Origin: Heterodera schachtii
Lineage: Eukaryota; Nematoda; Chromadorea; Rhabditida; Heteroderidae
Assembly (NCBI GenBank): GCA_023374025.1
Contig: SIJG01000175.1
Span: 59,410-123,409 of the forward strand
Length of the DNA: 64,000 nt
Direction of reading: 5' to 3'
This document shows positions 30,201-40,717 of this stretch, piece by piece (within the stretch, counting starts at the first letter, position 1; each line of letters opens with the position of its first letter). Position numbers and translations under genes: made by a program. The notes below the pieces were generated by a model, which had not been told where the DNA came from, did not search any database, and saw nothing but the letters and a program-made list of their open reading frames with translations.

Positions 30201-31048
30201 ATTTCGTGTCAATTTCCTCCATAGGCTCACCTCAATTAGTGCTTTGCCGTAATTGAAATGAGGCAAGAATGACTGAGGAGCAAAATCGCCGAAAAATTTT
30301 GAGCTAAAATATTTCGAAAACAAAATAAATTGACGTGCAAAAAGCCTCACGATAATTCGGCAGCCTTACAAAGCACAACGGACGCATCGGAAAATGATTG
30401 AGCCAACATCAATTTGTGTCCTTCGGCCAACAACTTGTCCAAAACATCCATGTTTCTGTTTAGAAATTAATAATATATATATATATTAAATGTATGCAAA
30501 TATAGCAAAAGTAAGAAAAAACAATATATTATTATTCGTAACAGGCCCGTAACCAGAAAACAATTTCGAGAGCGGCAACTGAAGGGTTTTTTTTTTTTGC
30601 TCTTCGAGCCAAAATTTTTTCAAGCGTCTTTTTAAGTTTTAAAGTTCCAGCGCCAAAAAGAAATTTGTGGTCGCCTTTCGCCAAAAAGGGTCTAATTTTT
30701 GGGGTTAAAATTTCAAAAAGCTAAGGCAAAATGAGAGTCCGGCGGTGACGACAGGCGCTGCCGGGAAAAATTTTGAATTTTAATGCATTTTGTTAAATTA
30801 AATTAAAAAAATTTTTAATTGCCAATTCTTACTGGAAATTTTTTCATTACGGGGTGGCGCTACTGCCCCCTTGTTACATGCTTGATTCATGATCTATGCA
30901 TAAGCACCGTCAGTAATATCAAAAAAACGCACTCTTTGTACGCCTCTTGATTTTCTGTCGAACTGCTTGACCCCTGCTCAACTTCGTGCATTTGCAAATC
31001 AGCAATTTGTTTTGATGCTCCGTTTTCAGTCACCATCGTCTGTTCCAT
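27292..31048 (-). CDS. NASP: NASP-family histone chaperone (TPR, acidic), 8 exons
   Basis: Exons 30933-31048, 30351-30455, 30231-30303, 29557-29827, 28781-29082, 28155-28401, 27451-27643 and 27292-27394 join in phase to 470 codons (469 aa). The TPR-type start (MDVLDKLLAEGHKLMLAQSF, FLPHFNYGKALIEV) leads into a long acidic/Gln stretch (ESDEEDEEEEQSEELKS...). More TPR helices follow (AWESLEVARKICEKCRGIF; ALGDCMTVTENFPLALEEFT; YFWIGRTHKLMDDFKTAAEH) and the tail is basic then polar. TPR motifs interrupted by an acidic insert define the SHNi-TPR/NASP family, which binds H3-H4 and linker histones in the nucleus. The intron after 28155 begins GC (GCGAGT), so GC-AG, and phase supports it. Introns carry foldback elements and G tracts. 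Confidence 0.85.
27717..28022. repeat. Foldback element in NASP intron
   Basis: Ends AACTCGTACTGTTCGACAAA / TTTTGTCGAAAAACAGTACGAGTT, inner CATAACTTTTTATTAAAGTCGA / TCGACTTTGAGAAAAGTTATG. It carries TGATACCAAGAAT, the shared core in inverse orientation. A 15-base G tract lies just before it (27694-27708). Confidence 0.7.
28537..28565. repeat. GC-rich hairpin repeat in NASP intron
   Basis: GGCGGTGCCGATAGGCGCCGCC, then gagggaaattc; preceded by a T and G run. Confidence 0.75.
29190..29500. repeat. Foldback element in NASP intron 4
   Basis: TIR TGCAGTTCACACGACCAT (29283) / ATGGTCGTGTGAACTGCA (ending about 29493). Inside are ACATTCTTAGTATCATTCGATAGC and CAAAAAAGTTATGGCC. Just left of it AAGTTATGGCCTAAGAAACT and GATGGTCATTCATGGGACGC belong to a related element. 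Confidence 0.65.
29935..30130. repeat. Foldback copy, TCGAACCCCGGACCCGAA family, in NASP intron
   Basis: Arms CATCCATTTCGACCTATTTTGAACCCAGGACCC... and ...GGGCCAGGGGTTCAAAATAGGTCGAAACGGATG are inverted over about 190 bp within the intron between exons 3 and 4 (RNA order). Confidence 0.65.
30738..30766. repeat. GC-rich hairpin repeat, diverged copy
   Basis: CCGGCGGTGACGACAGGCGCTGCCGG, followed by gaaaaattttgaatttt as in other copies; lies in NASP intron 1. Confidence 0.65.
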
Positions 31049-31850
31049 TGAGCAAAGAATATCAAAAAATAAGAATTAAATTGCTAAAACAATAACAAAA
31101 ATAAGTATTAAAGTAACGGAACGTTATTAAACGTTTTGAATTCTATGAAAATGAATGAAAATTTAAACAACAAAAATAAGTTAAACACAACTAATGAACA
31201 ACACAAAAAGAAGTAAAAGATAAAATGCAAAAAATATGTGGATTATGTAACACAAAGACCGCAATTCTGCAGTGTTACTCCTCAAAAACAACAATTTTCT
31301 TAAATGTTCGCAAATGCATCATCGACTCGTTTCGCCCACAGTTGCACATTGTTGGATGCCTTTATATTGGACCAATTCAGCAAATCAGCCGACGTTTTGG
31401 TATCAAAAAAACAACAACGCAACACCAAATCGGCCAAGCAAATGGCGTGTTGAGAGCTTAAATAAAAAAATAATGCACATGCAATGATTCGAATATCAGT
31501 TCGGGCACAGACGGGCCAATCTCAAAAAAATTTCGGGGGGGGGGGGAGGAGGTGACCTGACTTTTTTTTTTGCTCCTCAACTGAAGACTTTTTTTGCCGC
31601 TGCTGTGTAAAAATGACTCAATTTTGGACGTTTTAAGGCAAAAAACTTGTAAAAATAGTGAAAAATGAAGGTCCGGCGGTGCCAATAGGCGCCACCCGAG
31701 AACAATTTTGAAAATTTGAGTGCCATTTGTTACGAAAATTGCCTATAAATCATCGTTTGGGGGGAGGAATTCGAAAATTTTTCTGTTATTTGGTGGAAAT
31801 TTTTAAAAATTTTCATTTCATGGGGAGGGGAATTCCCCCCCCCCCCAGAT
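31049..31850. other. Spacer upstream of NASP with element sequence
   Basis: No supported gene. From about 31500 to 31860 it is repeat DNA: an 11-base G tract (31536-31546), a GC hairpin repeat at 31671-31700 (CCGGCGGTGCCAATAGGCGCC) and a 12-base C tract (31835-31846). CAGATACGCCC at 31847 resembles a hAT end. Confidence 0.5.
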
Positions 31851-31857
31851 ACGCCCT

Positions 31858-33295
31858 TGAGCACAGGCACAAGCAAGCCTAAGCAACTGTACGTTTTGAT
31901 GTGACACAATTGACTCATCCCTTTTCAACCTGAGGAAATCGTGTGCCCCCAAATGAACGCTGATCCGTCTTGAAAGGTCATCAATTTGGACAGATGAGGC
32001 CAGCGCAAGCCATTGGTCCGTTAACTCATTAACCGATTGATCATCCGCACAATAAGTGCCAACCAAAGAGCCGATGAATTTCCAAACCGAAATTTCACCT
32101 TCGATTTGCTTTTGGTCCTTTCGAAGAATGCTTATTTCTTAATTGGGGTTGTTGAAATAGTGTCTTTTTTTTGCTTAATTACCGTCCGATTCCAAATTGA
32201 GTCTGACAATCACGCGACTGTTTTCTGCGACACTCGAACTGTCGCAAGTGAAAGAAACCTTTCGTCCGTCGCCAATTTTCTTCAAAATGTCAAAAAGAAT
32301 TCGGTCAGAAGAACGCAGATTACACTAAAAAACAAAAATTTAAGCATTTTTACAAGTCATTGGAATAAATTTTTTGGCCTATTCCAGTTTACGCGTCCAA
32401 TCAATGACCACCCTTGGTTTCTTAAGTCATAATTTTTTTCTTTCTTGTTCTAAACTTATATTCTTGGTATAATTCGAAAGCTTAAAGTCTATAGAAGTTT
32501 TAGTATAGAAAAATTCGTGGATAAAGGCAATATACAAAAAGCTATTGTTGAATCTACGCGAAAAATTATGAATTTCAGGTTTTTTCATTTAAATTTTTTT
32601 CTTAATGCAAATATTTGCTCTTTTCTTGTATTTATAAATTCCCTAAACTTTAAGCTTTCAATTAATACCAAGGATGTATGGATTGACCAAGTCAGAAAAA
32701 AGTTATGGCTTAAGAAACCGAGGGTGGTCATTGATTGGACGCGTAAACCGCATTAAAGCCAAATTTTTAGCCATGATAATATTTGTATACCGCCCAAAAC
32801 AGTTCACCTGCAAAATTTCGCCAAAGTATTTCTTGCGAAAAGCTTCTCCATAGTCATGGATGGGAAAGACGGCACAACTTGTTGGCCCAATTAAAGCATG
32901 CATAACATTCGGCGAATTCGAATGCAACTTATTGTCATTCTGGTCTTAATGAAACAAAAAAATTTCTGTTTCATTTTGTTTGGGGGTTTACCTTCTTTCA
33001 GTTTTGTAGAAGATTTCTTTCCAAAAACATTTATTAAATTGTCTAAGCGCGAAGACACTTTCAATAAACGATTAACAAATTCATCGTCAACCGCCTTCAT
33101 TTTTTGCTGCTCATTGTCCCTTTTTTGTTTGCCCGTTTCATTGACCGTTATTTTAATGTGAAGCGATGCAGTTGAATTGGACTGCAAGGAATTGGCCGAA
33201 TTCTCAGCAGGAATGGCATGGTAACAAGATAAGCGGTAAAGAATGTGTTCAGGTTCCACCGGAAAATCGGGAAAATATGGACGGATTCGATACAT
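31858..33295 (-). CDS. AIMP2: AIMP2 (p38)-like scaffold of the tRNA-synthetase complex
   Basis: Exons 32992-33295, 32808-32944, 32183-32324 and 31858-32137 (3' end uncertain) join in phase. The N-terminus MYRIRPYFPDFPVEPEHILY resembles the start of AIMP2 (MY.vkPY...). Next is a leucine-rich helical region (DDEFVNRLLKVSSRLDNLIN), then the GST-C-like part (RKDQKQIEGEISVWKFIGSL, VNELTDQWLALAS). AIMP2 anchors the multi-aminoacyl-tRNA synthetase complex in the cytosol. The last exon runs into CAAGGGCGTATCTGGGGGG, a transposon-like end with a G tract. The expected final ~30 residues of the GST-like fold are not visible. Either the C-terminus is truncated by that insertion or a further exon lies beyond it. 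Confidence 0.7.
32385..32757. repeat. Foldback element in AIMP2 intron
   Basis: TIR AGTTTACGCGTCCAATCAAT (32389) and its inverse ATTGATTGGACGCGTAAACC (ending about 32750), extended by GACCACCCTTGGTTTCTTAAG. The core TTCTTGGTATAATTCGAAAGC is inside. Single ends of the same family are at 18862 and 35563. Confidence 0.7.
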
Positions 33296-34801
33296 TCTTA
33301 AACAGGGTGATGAGTCAATTTTGGGGAGTCACGCCCAACTCATCCAAACCCAAGTATGGCCTTAGTCATGGCTTTTTTATGCATAGGAGTTGGGTATATG
33401 GATGTTGGGCATGGATGAGTTTGGCTTAGAATTTAGATGATTTGGGTTTACCCCAATCTTCGGCTCACAGCTCACAGTGCAAATAAGTTTACGTTTTTCA
33501 GAAATCATAACGCCAAAATTATGCAATTTAAAAATGGGATTTCCATTGAAAAGCAAGAACTGATCTCGGGTTAAAAACTTGTTTCATAAAATAAAATTAG
33601 AATATAGAGATGGCCAAAAATGACCTTATGCAAAATTTCAAGAAAATCCCAACGTGGAAATTTTTTACAACACGCAGAATTTGACTCTATTGCAGTTTTA
33701 AAATAATTTGACAACTTTAATGCCATCTTTTTTTAAAAAAGCTTTCAAATTAGACATTCTTAGTTCTGCTTCGTCTGAAGAAATCTGAAACCATTTCCCG
33801 GTCACATTAATTTTTGTCACCCATATTTTGGCTAACAATCAATGTGTTCTGTAAGAATTTACGAAATAGTGCACATAAAGAGAGGGACGGTTAACAAGAA
33901 ATTGTCCAATTAAGGTACTTGGACTTTCCACAGTAAAATGTGGTACAAAATTTTGGAACTGTCCCGCCTCACGGTGGGACTTAAAAGCATGTTAAAGCGA
34001 AGTTAAAAACTTCAGAGAATCATTTGTGCTCAATTTTTACAATTTAATTTCTTAGAGTCAAAAAAGTCGGAACCAATTTTGAAAACGAAATAGTACACAA
34101 AAATTGGGGACGGTATACGACGAGAGTAATTTTTTGAAAGTATCGCACCCCATCGAATATTCCCTTCTTTCTTTTTCATAACTGTCCAAATGTGATTACT
34201 GACATTGACTCTTCTGAAGTCCTTAAGGTACTTGGACTTTCCACAGTAAAATGTGGTACAAAATTTTGGAACTGTCCCGCCTCACGGTGGGACTTAAAAG
34301 CATTGTGAAAAGCGGAATTGGAAGCCGAAAATAATTTTTGCATATTTTTAAATTATAATTTCAAAAAAAAATCAAAAATGTGGTCCAATTTTGAAAACGA
34401 AATAGTGCACAAAAAGGGAGGGACGGTTAGACGAAAAGAGAATGAAGCATAATTAAAATGCCTTTTTGTATATTTTTACAATTAAATTTAAAAAAAAACA
34501 AAAAAAAAAAAAAATTTGGATTAATTTTGAAAAAGAAATAGTGCACAAGGATGGGAGGGTAAAATTTTGAGGAAGGAAGCACATCATTTGAGTTGGATGT
34601 CGAAAGAATGGGAGAAAAAGAAGTGAAATAATGAAAATTTCAATCCCTGCTGATCAGTTAAAGATTTCCTCCCTATTCCGATCAATCGTTATTCAAATTA
34701 ACCAATTATTCAACCCAATTTATCGCCCAGTCCCAATCATTTAGCAAAGTGCCATTTGTCCCCAATTCCGATCATCTCATTATATATCCAAAAATGGCTC
34801 C
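33296..34801. repeat. Imperfect direct repeats, ~312-bp spacing
   Basis: No gene. A ~78-bp segment, AAGGTACTTGGACTTTCCAC to GGTGGGACTTAAAAGCAT, occurs at 33913-33990 and 34225-34302, with an internal small hairpin (CCACAGTAAAATGTGG). The motif GAAATAGTGCACAAA...GGGA(C)GGT recurs at about 33865, 34087, 34400 and 34538, so the repeat is a partial satellite-like array. Confidence 0.6.
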
Positions 34802-35470
34802 ATGACATTTCGCCAACTGGACATTTCGCCAACTAAGCCAAATTCGGACGTTTCGCCAACTAACCATAATTTTGGCATTTCGCCAACTGACATTTCGCCA
34901 ACTGGATATCTCGCCAACTAAGCCAAATTCGGACGTTTCGCCAACTAAGCCAAATTCGGACGTTTCGCCAACTTATTTTACCAACTACTCTAAAAAAATT
35001 TTTTTGCTAGAAAATAGTAATATAATTTAATGCAAATGTGTATCTATGAAAACCAGGGCTGTCAATGCTTTTTCTGCTTATCATATCACTTATCAATTCA
35101 TCGCAGTGACTGTATTTCTTTGATGAGAGAATTCAGAATCCCTACATATCATCGTGTCCTGCAAAAAAAAAACGACTCATTCGGTTCTGTTCTGACATGA
35201 AATGTACACAGGATTCTGATTCTCTGATCCAAGAAATAGAAAATTCACTGCTCTGAATTGTTAAGAGAGCATATACACATTTATACAATTTTTATTATCA
35301 TTAAATCAATATATGACTAAAAAATTTATTTATTTTAGTTGGCGAAATGTCAGTTGGCGAAACGTCCGAATTTAGCTTAGTTGGCGAAACGTCCGAATTT
35401 GGCTTAGTTGGCGAGATGTCCAGTTGGCGAAGTGTCAGTTGGCGAGATGTCCAGTTGGCGAAATGTCAGT
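34802..35470. mobile_element. Foldback element with arms of iterated TTTCGCCAACT
   Basis: Left arm 34802-34978 and right arm about 35336-35470 are inverted. Both are built of units such as GACATTTCGCCAACT and AAGCCAAATTCGGACGTTTCGCCAACT in varying number. The centre is unrelated AT-rich DNA with a CCAGGGCTGTCAATGC element end (35054). No ORF and no exact target duplication found. Confidence 0.75.
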
Positions 35471-36257
35471 ACACCTCCAAAAATATCGATTCGATTCAAA
35501 TGCCATTTTTTATTTAATTTTTTAAAAAGAACTCCGAGACTTATGTTAGGGTCCCAGGATGGTCATTTATTGGACGCGTAAACTGCCGTAGAGCCGTGCC
35601 AAAATGCCCCTGATCCGGTTTTTAAGGGAAACTATTCATATTACATAAACATGGATGGCACGGAATTTCGAACGCCCGTATCTATAATCAAATTACTTAG
35701 CATTTACTTAGAAAAAGTCTAATGATGCTAATAAGATTGCCCTATTTGGATGGCAAAAAGCTTAAAAAATAATTTAATTTAATTTAATTGAACAAAATTA
35801 AAGTTGTGGAGCGGACTTGAACCTTTTTCGGGGTTCGTTGATCACGAAGCAGAAGTGCAGTTTTCTCGGTTTAAGTAAGCTGAACTTCAGCGATGTTTTG
35901 GCACTTCCCATTTTTTCGCTTTTCCTCGTTTACATCGCTTTTCGTCAATTTGTCAATATTTTTTCACGATCGATAGAATATGAATAATTTTTGACGGAAT
36001 AATTAAATCGAAAATTATCCACCAATTCATCCATTCCCATCCAACGGAAATGGCATTCTATCAGTTATTTTAGCGATGATTTGGCTTTTCATTTTTACGA
36101 TTTTTCGCTTAAAATCCTTGTTTCATTCATTCCCATCACTTTGCCATTATCCAATCGAAAAACGGTAAATAAAAAATTAAAGCAAAAATAAGCATAATTA
36201 TTTAATTGAATTTTTATGTAATTAGTAATGCAAAAATGAGTTTAAGAAACTCCAAAA
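35471..36257. other. Spacer without gene
   Basis: No gene found. 35548-35600 holds one end of the GGACGCGTAAACTGC foldback family; the rest is AT-rich. Confidence 0.4.
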
Positions 36258-37630
36258 ATGGTCGTCAAATGCTCACTTTTATCGTCCATTTTTGCCGTAC
36301 TTCTGCTGTTCATCATCAGCGCTTTGCTAGAACATGGGCACGGTAAATACCGTAAAAATAAGCAAATTTAGACGCTTTTAACCATTGTCCTTGAATGAAT
36401 ACCTAAGTTGTCCTTGAAAAAAGTAGTTTCAATTGGAACCTGGTCACGGTATTACTGTATAACAAAATTTTATTAAATAATCGTTAAAACCGCAGTATGG
36501 GTACGGTAATGACCGTAAAACAAATTGGTTATTCAAAAAGCAAGGTTTTTCTTGACCCTCGCCAAGCCTAGCATAAAAATCTAAGCGAACGCTATGGCCT
36601 CTAGTCAAAAATGATGAGCCAAATTTTTTTTAAATTGAAAAACAAACACTACGCAAAAATGCACTTAGAAAATGGCCATGATAATTTTTTTTACCAGTAC
36701 ATTTCCCGTACACAATCAGCATATTTTTAAGGACGCACCCCCCCCCCCCCCCCTCATATTTAATGCATTTTTAAATTCTTTTTCACTTTTCATATAGCAT
36801 TGAATTGCAAGGTCGCCCTTGAAACGGAGACATTGACATTCAAAAAACCGAGCAAATGTCCCCAAGGCACGCATTGTGCAGCAATTTTTTGTTCATCCGC
36901 TGAAAGTGCTTAATTTACAAGTGATTAGTGGGGCTGGGATTTTCAGTTTTTATTTTGACTTTTCGATGAGAAAGCACAAAAAACAACTTAATCACTTTTA
37001 GACTTTTTAAATTTCACTAGACCTGGATCTAGATCTGGGTTTTTCATTTCTCGAGAACTGCATTTTTTCTCGACAGGTCAATCTGGAAATCCAGGTCCAG
37101 CATGATAAATATGGATACAAATTTCATGCAGTTTAAACTTTTTTAAAATAAACATTCGCGTGTTTTAAAGCTTGAAAATTTTACGTAAAAAAACGTGACA
37201 TCAAATTTTCAAGTTTAAAAAAACTACGGATTTAAAAAAATCGTAAGTTTTAAATTTTTTAAATTTTTACAGTCACATGGCCTTATACTAAGTATTTTCC
37301 TGCAAAAATTTAACTCATTCGAATAAAAAAAAACTTTAAATTTAATAATTTTTAATTTTAATGACTATTAAAAAAGTATTTATCCAAAAATTTCAAAAAA
37401 TAAATTCAGATGGATTTTACAACAACATGTGGAGTTGTTTCACTCGTGATGCAAATGATACCAAAGCAAAGTGTGAAAATGAAGGTCCTGACAAAGTCAA
37501 TGAGTTCCGTGCCAATTTGAGTGCGCCGACCGCCACCGATTTGAAATGCACGTGCCATTTTGGGGCCAAGGACAAGGACATGGATAATGAACAGTTTGTT
37601 TCCGGTACAGACAGAATGCCAAAAATTTAA
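36258..37630 (+). CDS. Small secreted Cys-rich protein, 3 exons
   Basis: Exons 36258-36342, 36798-36905 and 37410-37630 join in phase. The N-terminus MVVKCSLLSSIFAVLLLFII is a clear signal peptide, with likely cleavage before the LEHGHGALNCK region. The mature part has about ten cysteines (NCK, KCPQGTHCAAIFC, WSCF, KCEN, LKCTC) and ends near DKDMDNEQFVSG. Spacing with a late C-x-C and D-x-DN resembles Ly6/uPAR-like three-finger proteins of nematodes, but the fold is not certain. In a plant parasite, a short secreted Cys-rich protein is a candidate effector; nothing here proves gland expression. The end is either the stop at 37630 or a further exon after a donor at 37605. Confidence 0.6.
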
Positions 37631-37890
37631 ATTGTGAACCCGGTTTTTCAAGGTCACACACACAAATCTTTTTAGGACCCAGAATTTTTATGTCCAACTT
37701 AAATACCGTAAATGCTCGAATATAGCCCCGAGGACTATATTGTTCAACCCCTTCAGAAGGGGGGGGGGGGCTTTATTCGAGAGGGGGCTGTAATGGAGCA
37801 TGTACGGTATTATTAGTAGCAAGCCAAAAGGTACATATGACAGAATGCCAAAGCTGAAATTATGAACCCGGTTTTTCAAGGACAGAAAAA
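37605..37890. repeat. Direct repeat at the 3' end of the Cys-rich gene
   Basis: GACAGAATGCCAAA and GTGAACCCGGTTTTTCAAGG at 37608-37651 recur in slightly changed form at 37839-37882. A 12-base G tract lies between them (37759-37770). Confidence 0.6.
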
Positions 37891-38136
37891 TTGAGCAAAT
37901 TACAAATTGATTAGAAGCACTGCAAAATACGCACATACAAATAAAAATTTTATGTTTTCGCACTATAATTTTTCTTATTTGCTTTTCAAATTCAAAATTG
38001 TTTTTTTTTCTCTTTTTTTCCATTTCCAATTTTTTTTAAATTTACGATAAATTTTATTTTACAGTAAAATTTAAATTTTCCTTTGCATAATTCATCGCGA
38101 GTCAACTATCGGCGAGACGTTGGCATCGCCGTCGGC

Positions 38137-39345
38137 CATTTGTACCGTACCGAAGAAGAGGTACACATTGACAAATGCCTTGGAAATGAGTTAAAAACAT
38201 TGCAACATCAAAAAATGTTCATTCTGTATAGGTTCGAACATAAAAGTGAGAATTTTGAAAATTTTCAGTTTCGACTTTTTGTTCGAATTCGGGTCCGGGA
38301 TTCGAAATTGGTCAAAATGAATATTGGATTCGTGTTCCCCGACCTTTATTTCGTTACAAATATTAAAAAAATTTCTCTCGTTTTTAGCGTATTATTTTCA
38401 TGTCTCTCTATCTTGAAAAACAAAAGTTTTGCTTCAAATTCCTATAATATTATTGTTGATCAATGTAACTCTAAAATTATATGTTTTAACTGCATTGAAA
38501 TGGATTTAATGTGGCTTTGATTTTGATCATAATTAAGGTAATTTCTTTTATATTTGAATGTGAATGCACAATTGGCATTTTGTTTATTACGCCAATGATT
38601 TTTTTTTTGTATCTTTTTTTTTCCTTTTTACCGTCCATTAGGGGCTATATAAATGCATGTTTTTGTCCGCTTCCTTTCACAATTCATTCCGTCCCATTCA
38701 TCACTTTGCCATGGTCACTTTGCTGCCTCATTTATTTCCTGCTGCTGTTCATCTGCTGTTTGTTGTCATTGTTTCTGCTTCTGTTCTGCTTGTCATCCTC
38801 TCCCAATGCTGTTGCTGCGCCAAAAAGGTGACCACATTTCTTCCGTTTATCACTTTTTTCACTAAAATAATTTTCCCCCATTTTGTTTCAGAAGAAATTG
38901 GACCCGAAGAAATTCGCTGATGGTAAGTGAATGAATCGACGCGAATGCAAAAAAAAATAGTCTTCTGCCAACCGTTAAATTTTTCGGGATTTTGACAAAT
39001 TGTTCGAACTTAAGTCTAAACTGAGTCGTGTGCATTTTGAACAAAAACCCAAATTTATATGAAATTTTACATATTTTCGCCAACAAATTTTTAATGGTTG
39101 GCAGAATGAGTCAATTGGCAACACCTAATCACGTTGAAATTAATTGATCACATTTTTGCAACGTTTTCAGCTGACGACTCCAAGTATTCAACGCTGGGCG
39201 GACTGAATTCGAACATTTTCGTCCAGAATCGGCAGCGTTCAGCGGCGCAAACAGCAGGTGATCAGTGATCGATGGATGATTGGGTTGGGTTGGATTTGCA
39301 TTTTGTGCCGTTGAAAATCAGTTTTACAATAAAATGCTTTTCCCC
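38137..39345 (+). repeat. Segmental duplication, source-like copy
   Basis: From TTTGTACCGTACCGAAG to AATAAAATGCTTTTCCC this is nearly identical to 60336-63172, apart from the 1628-bp element and 8-bp duplication inserted there. The site GTACACAT at 38161-38168 is the empty site. The copy includes the promoter and first three exons of the gene at 38711. Confidence 0.9.
38644..38652 (+). promoter_or_regulatory. TATA-like box
   Basis: CTATATAAA, about 65 bases upstream of the ATG at 38711; preserved in the duplicate at 62.47 kb. Confidence 0.45.
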
Positions 39346-39990
39346 TCCCCTCATTTCAGCGGGCCTGACCCAAATGCAACAGAATCTGCAAAAGGACTCC
39401 AAATTCTCTGTTCAAATGGTGCCGGTTCCGCAACAGCAAATGATGACGATGGGCGGCGGCGCCATGGATGGACCGGCGCAGACATATTTTACATCGAAAA
39501 ATCCAGCATCGATTGCGCCAACAGGTCCCGTCTTCGCCCTAAAAAATGCGAGACAATGTGAATTCTCGAGTTTATGACACCTAAAACTGAACCCCTCACT
39601 CTCGACGGGTTTTTATATGTGAAAGGATGTGAATTGTCGATTTTAAGACACATAAAAAGCAAGAAATTTTTCTTATTAATTTTATAAATTTGTGCCCTAA
39701 AATCGGGGTTTTGCCTTTTCCTTTGTGCCATTAAATTGTTGTCTGCCCCTTTTCAGCACAAACACCGATGAGCCGTGGTGGACAAATGCAGATGCTGAAC
39801 ATGAATGATCCGAACATTTCAATTCAAGTGTTGCCGCATCAGACCGGCATGCCCACCCCTGGAGCAGGTGTGGCTGGACGGAATTTACAGAAAAATTTGG
39901 CTGAATTTTCAAAAATTTTCAGGAGGCGGCACTGGCAACACAGTTTGGATCGTTGTGCCGGAGCCAAACTATGGACGCAGACGACGCTGA
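38711..39990 (+). CDS. Unknown single-pass membrane protein, 6 exons, 192 aa
   Basis: Exons 38711-38827, 38892-38922, 39171-39257, 39360-39524, 39757-39867 and 39923-39990 total 579 nt in frame. The start ATG has a good context (tttgccATGg); an in-frame ATG at 38657 is an alternative. The N-terminal half of exon 1 is a transmembrane helix (LLFVVIVSASVLLVIL) followed by QCCCCAKK, a likely S-acylation site. The rest is cytosolic-type: DPKKFADDDSKYSTLGGLNS, then Met/Gln-rich and Gly-rich segments (QMMTMGGGAMDGPAQTYFTS) and a basic end (EPNYGRRRR). The topology, short N-terminus then TM then Cys cluster, suggests a membrane-anchored adaptor. I do not recognise the family. Exons 1-3 are duplicated at 62.5 kb. 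Confidence 0.75.
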
Positions 39991-40717
39991 AGGCAGAAAC
40001 AAAGAAAGAGAGGGAGAATTACTGTATTCAGGTGTTTCGGATACGATATGTGATCATTTTTGTACAACGATATGTGATAATTTTTTGCTACGGTATGTGT
40101 CGCTTCTGTACTGTCTGTATCCATCCATGTACATAATATTAATTGTATGTGTTGTGTCGTCATTGTATATATATATGTATATAAAAACCATATTTTGTAG
40201 TTTTTCTTCGTCTTTTTAGTTTGCCCAATTTCTGTAGTATTATGTTTCAAAGAACTTAGAATTTTACATTGAAAATTTTGCACTGCATTTTGAGTAGAAA
40301 TGTTATTTTAAAAAAATTTTCGTTGAAATCCGGATTAGGGATATTATTTTGAATGACATACAAATTCAGAATTCTTACGAATAGTGGTCGAAAACCAAAT
40401 TGGGACTCTGAGAATGCAATTTTCTAACAAATTTTCGTTGCAATTCTAAAATTTTAAATCTCCGTCCATTCAACAAAAAGCCACACTTTTTGGCAAAACA
40501 TACAATTACAAAATTCCGAGACTTCCAAATTCATCCGACATTTATACAGCGACTCACAAATTATATACAATCAGAGAAATATTTGGAACAAATTACAGAC
40601 AAATCGGATTAAATGGAAATGTTGAGCATAATAATAATACAACAATTAGTGATCAATTAATGTCTTCCGAATAAATCCATCCGTCGCTTTTGGCCATTGA
40701 TTCGCTTCTCTGTGCTG
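39991..40717. other. 3' flank and spacer
   Basis: No gene. It contains a (TA)-rich stretch at 40165-40190. The segment at 40428-40530 (TTTTCGTTGCAATTCTAAAA...) is repeated at 44000-44095 next to an F-box-like relic. Confidence 0.45.

Noticed and set aside
31225..31461. ORF with CGLCNTKTAILQC, zinc-finger-like
   Set aside because: No second ligand pair in family spacing, no exon partners, lies in AT-rich upstream DNA.
34802..35470. CRISPR-like appearance of evenly repeated TTTCGCCAACT units
   Set aside because: Units are inverted at the two ends, vary in length and have no unique spacers; eukaryotic foldback element.
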